Source: Mariniflexile litorale
GTDB lineage: Bacteria > Bacteroidota > Bacteroidia > Flavobacteriales > Flavobacteriaceae
Length of the DNA: 64,000 bases
Assembly (NCBI RefSeq): GCF_031128465.2
Contig: NZ_CP155618.1
Span: 2,842,501-2,906,500 of the forward strand
Direction of reading: 5' to 3'
In this document: in pieces, positions 18,339 to 25,498 of the stretch
Layout: every line of letters begins with the position of its first letter
Numbering within the stretch: position 1 is the first letter of the stretch
Notes under the pieces: model-generated
What the model was told of the DNA's origin: nothing
The model's database searches: none
Seen by the model: the letters and a program-made list of their open reading frames with translations, nothing else
Position numbers and translations under genes: made by a program

Positions 18339-19619
18339 TTAATCAGCCTTTTGTTTTACCTTTTTTGCGACTGGTTTCATTATAATACGTAAGGTACTAT
18401 CATTGTTAAAATAACTAATGAACCAATTCATAAAGATCAAGAGTTTGTTTTTAACACTTAAAATAAGCATTAAATGAATAAACATCCAAGTAAACCAAGC
18501 CAAACGCCCTTGAAAACTAAACTTTGGTAAATCGACTACAGCTTTGCGTTTTCCAATAGTGGCCATAGAACCTTTATCGGCATACTCAAACTCTTTTTTA
18601 GGTTTGTTTCTGCTTATGTTTATTAAGTTTTTTGCCAATAACACCGCTTGTTGTTGTGCTACACTAGCTACTTGTGCATGTCCTTTGGGGTTGTTAGGGG
18701 TTTCCATATAAGCAATATCGCCTAGAGCGTACACATTATTTAAATGTTTAATTTCGTTAAAGCGATTTACTATAAGTCTGTTTCCTCTAGTTATACACTC
18801 CTTAGGGAACCCTTCAATAATATTACCAGTAACACCCGCAGCCCAAATAACGTTTTTAGAAGCTATCTTTTCACCGTTATTTAATGTAACGGTACTGCCA
18901 TCATAGTCCTTTACCATGGTGCTTGTTTTAACAATAACTCCTAAATCTTCTAGATACTTTTGCGACATTTTTTGCGAACCTTCACTCATGGGGCTAAGTG
19001 TATGCGCCGTTCCTTCAAGTAAATAAATGGTGAGTTTGGAAAAGTCTTTATCAGGATAATCTTTAGGTAAAATGTTGCGTTTCATTTCCGCTAAAGCACC
19101 AGATAATTCTACACCCGTTGGTCCGCCACCAACAATTACAAAATTTAAAAGTGCCTGAAGTTTATCGGGGTCTGTGGTGTTTAGGGCGTCTTCAAAGGTC
19201 TGTAAAATACGGTTTCTAAGTTGAATCGCCTCGGGTATGGTTTTCATTGGGTAGGCATAATCTCTTAAATTTTCGCTTCCAAAATAATTGGTGGTACACC
19301 CGATAGCAATAACTAGATGATCATATTCAAAATCTCCAATAGAAGTTTTAACCGATTTTCCTTCGAGATTTATTTGACGCACTTTCGCAATTCTAATGCG
19401 TACGTTTTTTGATTTTTGAAACACTTTTCGCAGCGGAAAAGAAATACTTGCAGGCTCCAAGCGAGCCGTAGCCACTTGGTACATGAGTGGCTGAAATTGA
19501 TGAAAATTATGTTTATCAATTAAATATACTTCGTAATTGGGGTGGTCTATTAAACCTTGGGCTAGTTTTAATCCAGCAAATCCAGCGCCTACAATTATTA
19601 CTCTTTGTACATTAGCCAT
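18339..19619 (-). CDS. ndh: Type II NADH dehydrogenase (NDH-2)
   Basis: FAD-dependent oxidoreductase of 426 residues. The first Rossmann motif is VGAGFAGLKLAQGL, the second VIVGGGPTGVELSG, and a late YALGDIAYM gives the FAD-binding segment. The C-terminal 60 residues are hydrophobic and amphipathic (FTWMFIHLMLILSVK), as in membrane-bound NDH-2 that passes electrons from NADH to quinone without proton pumping. It starts 9 nt behind trpA, so it is probably read as the last gene of the tryptophan operon. Confidence 0.9.
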   Translation of the reverse strand: MANVQRVIIVGAGFAGLKLAQGLIDHPNYEVYLIDKHNFHQFQPLMYQVATARLEPASISFPLRKVFQKSKNVRIRIAKVRQINLEGKSVKTSIGDFEYDHLVIAIGCTTNYFGSENLRDYAYPMKTIPEAIQLRNRILQTFEDALNTTDPDKLQALLNFVIVGGGPTGVELSGALAEMKRNILPKDYPDKDFSKLTIYLLEGTAHTLSPMSEGSQKMSQKYLEDLGVIVKTSTMVKDYDGSTVTLNNGEKIASKNVIWAAGVTGNIIEGFPKECITRGNRLIVNRFNEIKHLNNVYALGDIAYMETPNNPKGHAQVASVAQQQAVLLAKNLINISRNKPKKEFEYADKGSMATIGKRKAVVDLPKFSFQGRLAWFTWMFIHLMLILSVKNKLLIFMNWFISYFNNDSTLRIIMKPVAKKVKQKAD

Positions 19620-19628
19620 GGTATGTTT

Positions 19629-20393
19629 TTATTTTACTATAAAGTTTACAAAGTCTTTTATAGAATCGACGGGTTTTGTTGATATATATTTAATAAAAGC
19701 ACTACCAATTATAGCACCTTTTGCATATTGTGTTGCTTGCATAAAGGTTTTATTATCTGAAATGCCAAACCCAATAATTTGAGGGTTTTTTAAATTCATG
19801 TCTGAAATACGTTTGAAGTAACCTGTTTGTTCGTCACCAAAACCAGATTGACTACCTGTAACGCTCGCACTACTCACCATATATATAAAACCGTTGGAAA
19901 TAGAGTCAATAAAATGGATGCGTTCCACACTTGTTTGTGGGGTAATTAAAAACACATTAATAAGTCCGTATTTTTCAAACGTAGCTTTGTATTCATCATG
20001 ATAAACATCAACCGGTAAATCGGGGATGATTAAACCATCAATACCAATTTCCTGACATTTTTTACAGAAAGCTTCTACGCCATATTGAAGCATTGGGTTG
20101 AAATAGCCCATGATGATTAATGGAATAGATACTGATTTTCTGATATCTTTTAATTGATTAAAAAGCACTTCAGTAGTCATGCCATTCTTCAGCGCTTGTG
20201 TAGAACTTGCTTGAATGGTTGGTCCGTCGGCTAAAGGGTCGCTGAACGGTAAACCAATCTCAATCATATCGACACCGCTTTTTTCTAGGTTTTGAATGAT
20301 AGAAACGCTGTCATTTAAACTTGGGTAACCTGCTGTGAAATAAATAGATAATAACTTTTTATCTTCTTTTAGTTTTTTGTTTATTCTGTTCAT
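19629..20393 (-). CDS. trpA: Tryptophan synthase alpha subunit
   Basis: TrpA of 254 residues. It has the catalytic Glu and Asp in MIEIGLPFSDPLADGPTIQ, the DLP loop (IIPDLPVDVY) and late glycine loops IGFGI and GSAF for phosphate binding. It cleaves indole-3-glycerol phosphate and channels indole to TrpB. It is separated from trpB by an inserted GIY-YIG gene, unlike the usual adjacent trpBA order. Confidence 0.95.
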   Translation of the reverse strand: MNRINKKLKEDKKLLSIYFTAGYPSLNDSVSIIQNLEKSGVDMIEIGLPFSDPLADGPTIQASSTQALKNGMTTEVLFNQLKDIRKSVSIPLIIMGYFNPMLQYGVEAFCKKCQEIGIDGLIIPDLPVDVYHDEYKATFEKYGLINVFLITPQTSVERIHFIDSISNGFIYMVSSASVTGSQSGFGDEQTGYFKRISDMNLKNPQIIGFGISDNKTFMQATQYAKGAIIGSAFIKYISTKPVDSIKDFVNFIVK

Positions 20394-20410
20394 TGAAAAT
20401 GATATTTTTC

Positions 20411-20430
20411 ATTCCCTCGCAGGAGGGAAT
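20411..20430. repeat. Palindromic repeat, GIY-YIG/trpA junction
   Basis: ATTCCCTC-GCAG-GAGGGAAT is a perfect 8-bp palindrome with a 4-nt loop. This resembles an interspersed hairpin I recall from flavobacterial intergenic regions. Downstream T residues on the plus strand are incidental. Confidence 0.65.
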
Positions 20431-20445
20431 CTTTTTATTGTATTT

Positions 20446-20730
20446 CTAAATGTACTCTGAAAGGTCTTTCCAGTCTGGATTTAAGCTATTTATTAAATTG
20501 ATTTTCCATTCACGATTCCATTTTTTTATTTGTCTTTCTCTTTTTATTGAATTGTTAACATACCTTGTTGTTTCAAAATACACGAGTTTATTAACATTAT
20601 ATTTTCCTGTAAACGTTTTAAGACTATTATTTTTATGTTGTTTTAATCTGTCTTTTAACTGTTTTGAGCGCCCAACATATAGAACCGCATGGTTTTTATT
20701 TGTAAGTATGTATACATAATGAATATCCAT
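20446..20730 (-). CDS. GIY-YIG nuclease superfamily protein
   Basis: Single-domain GIY-YIG protein of 94 residues: HYVYILTNKNHAVLYVGRS contains the two strands (YVY and LYVG, with the second Tyr-Val-Gly), then the catalytic Arg region (LKDRLKQHKN), and a late KRERQIKKW. Such small YhbQ/UvrC-like proteins are common in flavobacteria, often scattered and multi-copy; their function is unknown. It interrupts trpB and trpA, and a hairpin repeat lies on each side, which suggests that it arrived by insertion. Confidence 0.88.
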   Translation of the reverse strand: MDIHYVYILTNKNHAVLYVGRSKQLKDRLKQHKNNSLKTFTGKYNVNKLVYFETTRYVNNSIKRERQIKKWNREWKINLINSLNPDWKDLSEYI

Positions 20731-20744
20731 ATAGATTCATGAGT

Positions 20745-20762
20745 TTTCCGCCTTCGCGGAAA
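20745..20762. repeat. Palindromic repeat, trpB/GIY-YIG junction
   Basis: TTTCCGC-CTTC-GCGGAAA, a perfect 7-bp stem with a 4-nt loop, followed by ATGAAAAAC. This is again a form I recall as an interspersed element in related genomes. Confidence 0.65.
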
Positions 20763-20776
20763 TGAAAAACAAATTA

Positions 20777-21958
20777 TCAAATTTTAAAATAATCAATATA
20801 GTTTTGTAAATCCTTATCACCACGTCCAGATAAACTAACTACCACGATATCGTTTGGTTTAAATGTTTTCTGTTCGAAAATGGCTAAGGCATGCGAGCTT
20901 TCAATAGCAGGAATAATACCTTCTAACTTACATAATTGTAAACCTGCTTTCATGGCTTCATCATCGGTAATAGACATGAATTGAGCCCGACCTGTTTTCG
21001 CTAAATGTGCATGCATAGGACCAACACCAGGATAATCTAAACCTGCCGAAATAGAGTAAGGTTCGGTAATTTGACCGTCTGGAGTTTGCATCAAAAGGGT
21101 TTTACAACCATGAATAATACCTTCTTTTCCTAGAACTGAAGTAGCTGCGCTTTCACCAGAATCGATACCCAAACCTGCAGCTTCAACTGCTATGATTTTC
21201 ACATCTGGTTCATGTAAATAATGGTAATAAGTACCAGCAGCATTGCTACCACCACCAATACAAGCAACAACGTAATCTGGGTTTTTACGACCTTCGTGTT
21301 CTTTTAATTGCCATTTTATTTCTTCAGAAATGATGGCTTGAAAACGGGTTACCATATCGGGGTAGGGATGTGGCCCTATGGCAGAACCTATAATATAATG
21401 GGTATCAACAGGATTGTTTATCCAATCACGAATGGCTTCGTTGGTGGCGTCTTTTAATGTTCGGCTTCCCGACAAAGCAGGAACAACCGTTGCTCCTAAC
21501 ATTTTCATACGAGCCACGTTTGGTGCTTGACGTGCAATATCAATTTCGCCCATGTAAACAATACATTCTAGCCCCATTAAAGCACAAACCGTGGCAGTGG
21601 CAACACCGTGTTGACCAGCCCCCGTTTCAGCTATAATACGATGTTTTCCTAAGCGTTTTGCCATTAAAATTTGACCAATAGTATTATTTATTTTGTGAGC
21701 CCCCGTATGGTTTAAATCTTCACGCTTTAAGTAAATTTTGGTGTTGTATTTTTCAGAAAGACGTTTCGCAAAATAGAGGGGAGAAGGACGCCCCACATAA
21801 TCCTTTAAAAGTTGGTCGAACTCTTTTCTGAAATCGGGTTCAGCCATTATTTGTAAATAATTCTTGCGCAATTCTTCTACGTTTGGATATAGCATTTCTG
21901 GAATGTATGCGCCTCCAAATTCACCATAATACCCTTTTTCGTTAACGTTGTAATTCAT
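20777..21958 (-). CDS. trpB: Tryptophan synthase beta subunit
   Basis: TrpB of 393 residues. The PLP Lys is in [11 protein letters not shown], the PLP-phosphate loop is GGGSNAAG, and the conserved [11 protein letters not shown]-terminus and GRGDKDL C-terminal segment are present. It condenses indole with L-serine to give tryptophan. It is the sixth gene of the operon and follows a long repeat that overlaps the end of trpF. Confidence 0.96.
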   Translation of the reverse strand: MNYNVNEKGYYGEFGGAYIPEMLYPNVEELRKNYLQIMAEPDFRKEFDQLLKDYVGRPSPLYFAKRLSEKYNTKIYLKREDLNHTGAHKINNTIGQILMAKRLGKHRIIAETGAGQHGVATATVCALMGLECIVYMGEIDIARQAPNVARMKMLGATVVPALSGSRTLKDATNEAIRDWINNPVDTHYIIGSAIGPHPYPDMVTRFQAIISEEIKWQLKEHEGRKNPDYVVACIGGGSNAAGTYYHYLHEPDVKIIAVEAAGLGIDSGESAATSVLGKEGIIHGCKTLLMQTPDGQITEPYSISAGLDYPGVGPMHAHLAKTGRAQFMSITDDEAMKAGLQLCKLEGIIPAIESSHALAIFEQKTFKPNDIVVVSLSGRGDKDLQNYIDYFKI

Positions 21959-21973
21959 GTTTTTGTATATTTA

Positions 21974-22064
21974 CGTCATTGCGAACGCCGTGAAGGAATC
22001 TGTTTGTTTTTAGTTTCAAACTTAGAGATTACTTCGTCATTCGTTCCTCATTCTTCGTAATGAC
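21974..22064. repeat. Long imperfect palindromic repeat, trpF/trpB junction
   Basis: Left arm CGTCATTGCGAACGCCG and right arm ending TCTTCGTAATGAC are inverted copies around an inner GATTACTTCG-type segment. The element covers the trpF stop codon (22029-22031), so the last eleven trpF residues, VITKNEERMTK, are encoded by repeat. It is the same family as 22403-22487 and 23642-23722. Confidence 0.75.
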
Positions 22065-22814
22065 AGTGTCTTTAAATTCTTTTAATAGTTCAATATTCTT
22101 TAATCCAGCTTCTATTTCAAATTTGCTATTAACGTCAATAGCATAACAGTATTTTGAAGCGTTACTTTGTTGAAATTGTTTTAGGTTTTCTGTTTCTTCC
22201 AATCCAATACCACCACTTAAAAAGAAGGGCTTGGTTGATGGATAATTGTTTAATACATCCCAATTGAAGGTGAAACCATTGCCTCCAGGTAACTTGCCTT
22301 TCGTGTCGAATAGAAAGTAATCGCAAACAGCTTCATAAGGTTTTAATACATCAAAGTTGAATTCGTTTTTAATGGAAAATACTTTGATGATTTCTAGTTT
22401 TTCATCATTGTGAGACTTTTTTTCAAAGTCGAAGTAATCTATTTTTTTTGATGAGATTATTTCCTCGTTCCGCCCGTCGTAATGACGTTTCAATTCTAAA
22501 CAATATTCAGGAGATTCTTCACCATGAAGTTGAACCGCTTGTAAATTATGAGTCGTTATTTTTTCAATAACAGTATCAATAGCTTCATTAACAAACACAC
22601 CTACTTTTTTTATTGATTTGGGTAAAGCAGGCATTAGAATATCAAAATATCTTACAGATTTTTTATGAAATATAAATCCAAGATAGTCTGGTTGCAAAGT
22701 TGCAACTTGTTCTATGTTGTCTTGATATTTCATTCCGCAGACTTTAATCCTCACCCCAGCACTCTCCGAAGGAAAGGGAGTAGATGGTGTTATATTTTTA
22801 AGTTTTTTATTCAT
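22029..22814 (-). CDS. trpF: Phosphoribosylanthranilate isomerase with repeat-derived segments
   Basis: TrpF, 261 residues from the ATG at 22814 (the frame is open to 22892). The core is normal: IKVCGM with the catalytic Cys, AVQLHGEESPEYC, the catalytic Asp in YFLFDTKG, and LSGGI. It is about 50 residues longer than usual, and the extra parts coincide with DNA repeats. An N-terminal tail (NITPSTPFPSESAGV) comes from 22749-22780, an insert at about residues 110-137 from 22403-22487, and the C-terminal eleven residues from 21974-22064. A GTG exactly at the native start (VRIKVCGM) is an alternative start. The insert sits between LELK and EIIKVFS, probably a surface loop, so activity may persist. 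Confidence 0.9.
   Translation of the reverse strand: MNKKLKNITPSTPFPSESAGVRIKVCGMKYQDNIEQVATLQPDYLGFIFHKKSVRYFDILMPALPKSIKKVGVFVNEAIDTVIEKITTHNLQAVQLHGEESPEYCLELKRHYDGRNEEIISSKKIDYFDFEKKSHNDEKLEIIKVFSIKNEFNFDVLKPYEAVCDYFLFDTKGKLPGGNGFTFNWDVLNNYPSTKPFFLSGGIGLEETENLKQFQQSNASKYCYAIDVNSKFEIEAGLKNIELLKEFKDTVITKNEERMTK
22403..22487. repeat. Palindromic repeat inside trpF coding sequence
   Basis: An 85-bp element with inverted ends CATCATTGTGAG and TCGTAATGACG and inner GAAGTAATCT / GATGAGATTATTTC arms. It is the same family as 23642-23722 and 21974-22064. It lies in frame within trpF. Confidence 0.72.
22749..22780. repeat. Interspersed repeat at the trpF 5-prime end
   Basis: CCTCACCCCAGCACTCTCC, then GAAGGAAAGGGAG, aligns with 24717-24747 in the trpG/trpD gap (CCTCTCCCTAACCCTCTCC then TAAGGAGAGGGG). 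Here it is translated as the N-terminal tail of TrpF. Confidence 0.65.
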
Positions 22815-22826
22815 AAGAGTATGCAT

Positions 22827-22855
22827 CCTCCTTCTTTGCGAGGAGTTAGAGGAGG
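22827..22855. repeat. Inverted repeat over the trpC stop codon
   Basis: CCTCCTTCTTTGCGAGG followed by AGTTAGAGGAGG: the outer CCTCCT / AGGAGG are inverted. It contains the trpC stop codon (22846-22848) and lies directly before the trpF start at 22814. Confidence 0.6.
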
Positions 22856-23628
22856 CTTTTAATAAATTGTTTTGCACTTTCTCCTGCATCATCAGTTTTC
22901 ATGAAGTTTTCACCAATTAAAAAACCTTGGTATCCGTAAGGTTGTAATTCTTTAATGGCTTCTATATTGCTAATGCCGCTTTCAGATACTTTTACAAAAT
23001 CGGTTGGTATGAGTGTACTTAGACGTTTACTGGTTTCTAAACTGACATCGAAAGTTTTTAAATTTCGGTTATTTACGCCCAACATATCTAAACTTGGCAT
23101 GATGGATTTATGTAATTCTTCTTCGTTATGCACTTCCAACAACACATCTAAATTTAAACTTTTTGCAAATTCTGAAAATTGCTTAATCTCGTTTCTGGTT
23201 AGAATAGCAGCAATTAATAGAATAACATCGGCACCATAGGCTTTTGCTTCTAGCAATTGGTATTCGTCTATAATAAATTCTTTACGTAAAAGCGGTACAT
23301 TACAACTGGCTCTGGCGGTTAATAAATCGTCTAAAGAACCGCCAAAATATTTACCATCTGTTAAAACGGACATTCCACAAACGCCTGCATCTTCATAGCC
23401 TTTGGCAACATCAAATACGTTTAGGTTTTGATTGATAACGGATTTTGAAGGAGATCGGCGTTTATGTTCAGCAATAATACCCGTTTGGCTGTTACGTAGT
23501 TTATTTGCTAGTGAAAAGGTTTGTCTATCAAATAAAACCGATTGTTCCAATTGACTCATAGGAATTAATGATTTTCTTAAATCGACTTCCTTGCGTTTAT
23601 CTGCTACAATTTTATCTAGTATGTTCAT
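22846..23628 (-). CDS. trpC: Indole-3-glycerol-phosphate synthase
   Basis: TrpC of 260 residues, a separate protein and not fused to TrpF. Key segments are IIAEHKRRSPSKS with the catalytic Lys, VLTDGKYFGGS, LLRKEFIIDEYQL with the second Lys, and late VSESGI and GFLIGENFM. It closes the indole ring from carboxyphenylamino-deoxyribulose phosphate. Its last residues are encoded within a repeat (22827-22855). Confidence 0.95.
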   Translation of the reverse strand: MNILDKIVADKRKEVDLRKSLIPMSQLEQSVLFDRQTFSLANKLRNSQTGIIAEHKRRSPSKSVINQNLNVFDVAKGYEDAGVCGMSVLTDGKYFGGSLDDLLTARASCNVPLLRKEFIIDEYQLLEAKAYGADVILLIAAILTRNEIKQFSEFAKSLNLDVLLEVHNEEELHKSIMPSLDMLGVNNRNLKTFDVSLETSKRLSTLIPTDFVKVSESGISNIEAIKELQPYGYQGFLIGENFMKTDDAGESAKQFIKSLL

Positions 23629-23641
23629 TTTTATTCTGATT

Positions 23642-23722
23642 CGTCATAGCGAGGTTTTTTAAAGGCGAAGCAACCTGACTCTATTGATGAGATTACTTCG
23701 TCGTTTCCTCCTTGTAATGACG
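23642..23722. repeat. Palindromic repeat, trpD/trpC junction
   Basis: 81-bp element beginning CGTCATAGCGAGG and ending CCTCCTTGTAATGACG, with inner arms GGCGAAGCAACCTGACTC and GATGAGATTACTTCGTCG. It fills nearly the whole gap between the two genes and is the best intergenic reference copy of the family. Confidence 0.78.
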
Positions 23723-24715
23723 TTATTTACTTAATTCAACCAATATATCTAAACTAGTTTTTGCTTTTCCTGAAAGCAGCGATTCTTTAGCTAATTCAAA
23801 GCCCTCTTTATGACTAATTTTCTTAGTGGTTGCAATAGCTAATCCTGCATTAGCACACACCACATTGTTTTGCTGTTCGGTGCCTTTTCCTTGAATGACA
23901 TCGATAAATATTTTAGCAGATGATTCTACAGTATTACCACCAAAAATAGATTCTTGAGTAATTTCCGAAAGCCCTAAATCTTCTGGTGAAAACATCCTTT
24001 CAGAATGGTTTGAAATCACTTTTGCTTTTCCCGTCAAAGATATTTCATCGTAACCATCTAAAGCATGTACAATGGAATAATTTTTATCCGTATTTTGATA
24101 CAAATATCCATAAAGGCGAAGCAGTTCTAAATTGAAGACACCCACCATTTGGTTTTTTGGAAAGGCTGGGTTTACCATTGGACCTAGCATATTGAAAAAA
24201 GTTTTTACACCCAATTCACGACGAATAGGTGCCACGTTTTTCATGGCAGGGTGGAAGAGTGGTGCATGCAACACGCAAATACCCGCTTTTTCAATGCTAT
24301 GTTTTAGAAAGTCTTCGTTACTTGAAAATTTGATGCCTAAATATTCCATAACATTTGAAGAACCACAAGCTGAAGATACGCCATAATTACCATGTTTTGC
24401 AACATGAACACCTGCACCTGCAGTTACGAATGATGCTAAGGTTGAAATGTTAAATGTGTCTTTACCATCACCACCAGTTCCACATAAGTCAATTGCATTA
24501 AAATCTTTTAAATCAATAGGAATGCATAATTCTAAAAGCGCATCACGAAACCCTTGTAACTCGTTAAGCGTGATGCTACGCATCATGTAAACGGTTAAAA
24601 AAGCGGCAATTTGACTTTGGTTATAATCACCTTTTGAGATATTTACCAAAACCTGTTTAGCTTCTTCACTTGAGATACTTTCGTGGTTTATAAGTCTGTT
24701 TAATATGTTTTTCAT
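23723..24715 (-). CDS. trpD: Anthranilate phosphoribosyltransferase
   Basis: TrpD of 330 residues with the PRPP/Mg segment DLCGTGGDGKDTFNIST, the KHGNYGVSSACGS loop and RRELGVKTFFNMLGPMVNP. It joins anthranilate with phosphoribosyl pyrophosphate. Length and motifs are normal, and the start codon lies just before a repeat-filled gap to trpG. Confidence 0.95.
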   Translation of the reverse strand: MKNILNRLINHESISSEEAKQVLVNISKGDYNQSQIAAFLTVYMMRSITLNELQGFRDALLELCIPIDLKDFNAIDLCGTGGDGKDTFNISTLASFVTAGAGVHVAKHGNYGVSSACGSSNVMEYLGIKFSSNEDFLKHSIEKAGICVLHAPLFHPAMKNVAPIRRELGVKTFFNMLGPMVNPAFPKNQMVGVFNLELLRLYGYLYQNTDKNYSIVHALDGYDEISLTGKAKVISNHSERMFSPEDLGLSEITQESIFGGNTVESSAKIFIDVIQGKGTEQQNNVVCANAGLAIATTKKISHKEGFELAKESLLSGKAKTSLDILVELSK

Positions 24716-24716
24716 T

Positions 24717-24747
24717 CCTCTCCCTAACCCTCTCCTAAGGAGAGGGG
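24717..24747. repeat. Interspersed repeat, trpG/trpD junction
   Basis: CCTCTCCCTAACCCTCTCC then TAAGGAGAGGGG. The CCCTCTCC / GGAGAGGG arms form a strong GC-rich hairpin. It matches the trpF N-terminal repeat at 22749-22780. Confidence 0.68.
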
Positions 24748-24769
24748 ATTTTTATTAATTATATTCTTT

Positions 24770-25354
24770 TTAAGCCCCTTTGGGGTTTGGGGAATTTACC
24801 CAGTTTTCAAGTATTTGTTTTCCATTCGGTGTTAATACCGATTCTGGATGGTATTGCACGCCTCTTACATCATATACTTTATGACGTAAAGACATAATTT
24901 GTCCGTTAGCATCCACCGAAGTGGCTTCTAAACATTCTGGTAAATCTGGATTTACAACCCAAGAATGATAACGCCCCACCTCAATTTCTTTATCCATGCC
25001 ACTAAACAAATTTTCATCATCAACAATAATTTTAACCTTAGTAGCCACACCATGGTACACATCGTCTAAATTAACTAGTGAACCACCAAAAACTTCGCCA
25101 ATGGCTTGTTGACCCAAACACACCCCTAAAATACTTTTTGTAGATGCGTAACGTTCGATAATAGGTTTTAGTAAACCCGCCTCGTCAGGAACACCAGGAC
25201 CTGGTGATAATACTATTTTATCAAAAGGCTCGACATCATCCAGCGTTAATTTGTCGTTTCTAACCACGGTTACATCGCAATTTAAATCTTCTAAATAATG
25301 CACCAGATTGTATGTGAAACTATCGTAATTATCTATAACTAATACTTTTGTCAT
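24770..25354 (-). CDS. trpG: Anthranilate synthase glutamine amidotransferase component
   Basis: Class I glutamine amidotransferase of 194 residues. It starts MTKVLVIDNYDSFTYNLVHY; the nucleophile Cys is in ILGVCLGQQAIGE and the His-Glu pair in GVQYHPESVLTP. It supplies ammonia to TrpE. The ATG at 25354 is preferred to an upstream one at 25378, which would add eight non-conserved residues. The C-terminal NSPNPKGA is encoded by a GC-rich repeat (24771-24797). Confidence 0.94.
   Translation of the reverse strand: MTKVLVIDNYDSFTYNLVHYLEDLNCDVTVVRNDKLTLDDVEPFDKIVLSPGPGVPDEAGLLKPIIERYASTKSILGVCLGQQAIGEVFGGSLVNLDDVYHGVATKVKIIVDDENLFSGMDKEIEVGRYHSWVVNPDLPECLEATSVDANGQIMSLRHKVYDVRGVQYHPESVLTPNGKQILENWVNSPNPKGA
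24771..24797. repeat. Repeat encoding the trpG C-terminus
   Basis: TAAGCCCCTTTGGGG followed by TTTGGGGAATTT; CCCC/GGGG arms form a hairpin. It includes the trpG stop codon, so the last seven or so residues of TrpG come from it. Confidence 0.6.
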
Positions 25355-25411
25355 TTTTTTATTTTTTTGAGACCTCACATGTTTTTTAAATCTATGAGGT
25401 CTTATTTGTTT

Positions 25412-25495
25412 GCGTTAGGGATTGTAGCGGCATCCTTTTTTGCCATTAAAAGCAAAAAAGATATAGCGAAAAGCCCGACCCTTGCGGTAACGCCC
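25412..25495. repeat. Repeat, trpE/trpG junction
   Basis: The element opens GCGTTAGGG and closes CCCTTGCGGTAACGC, an inverted pair. Inside is AAAGATATAGCGAAAAGCCC, a string I recall from intergenic repeats of related genomes. It ends four nt before the trpE stop codon. Confidence 0.65.
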
Positions 25496-25498
25496 TTA

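Noticed and set aside
20401-25495. CRISPR array
   Set aside because: The repeats in the trp operon differ in type, sit one per gene junction, and have no regular spacers or cas genes nearby.
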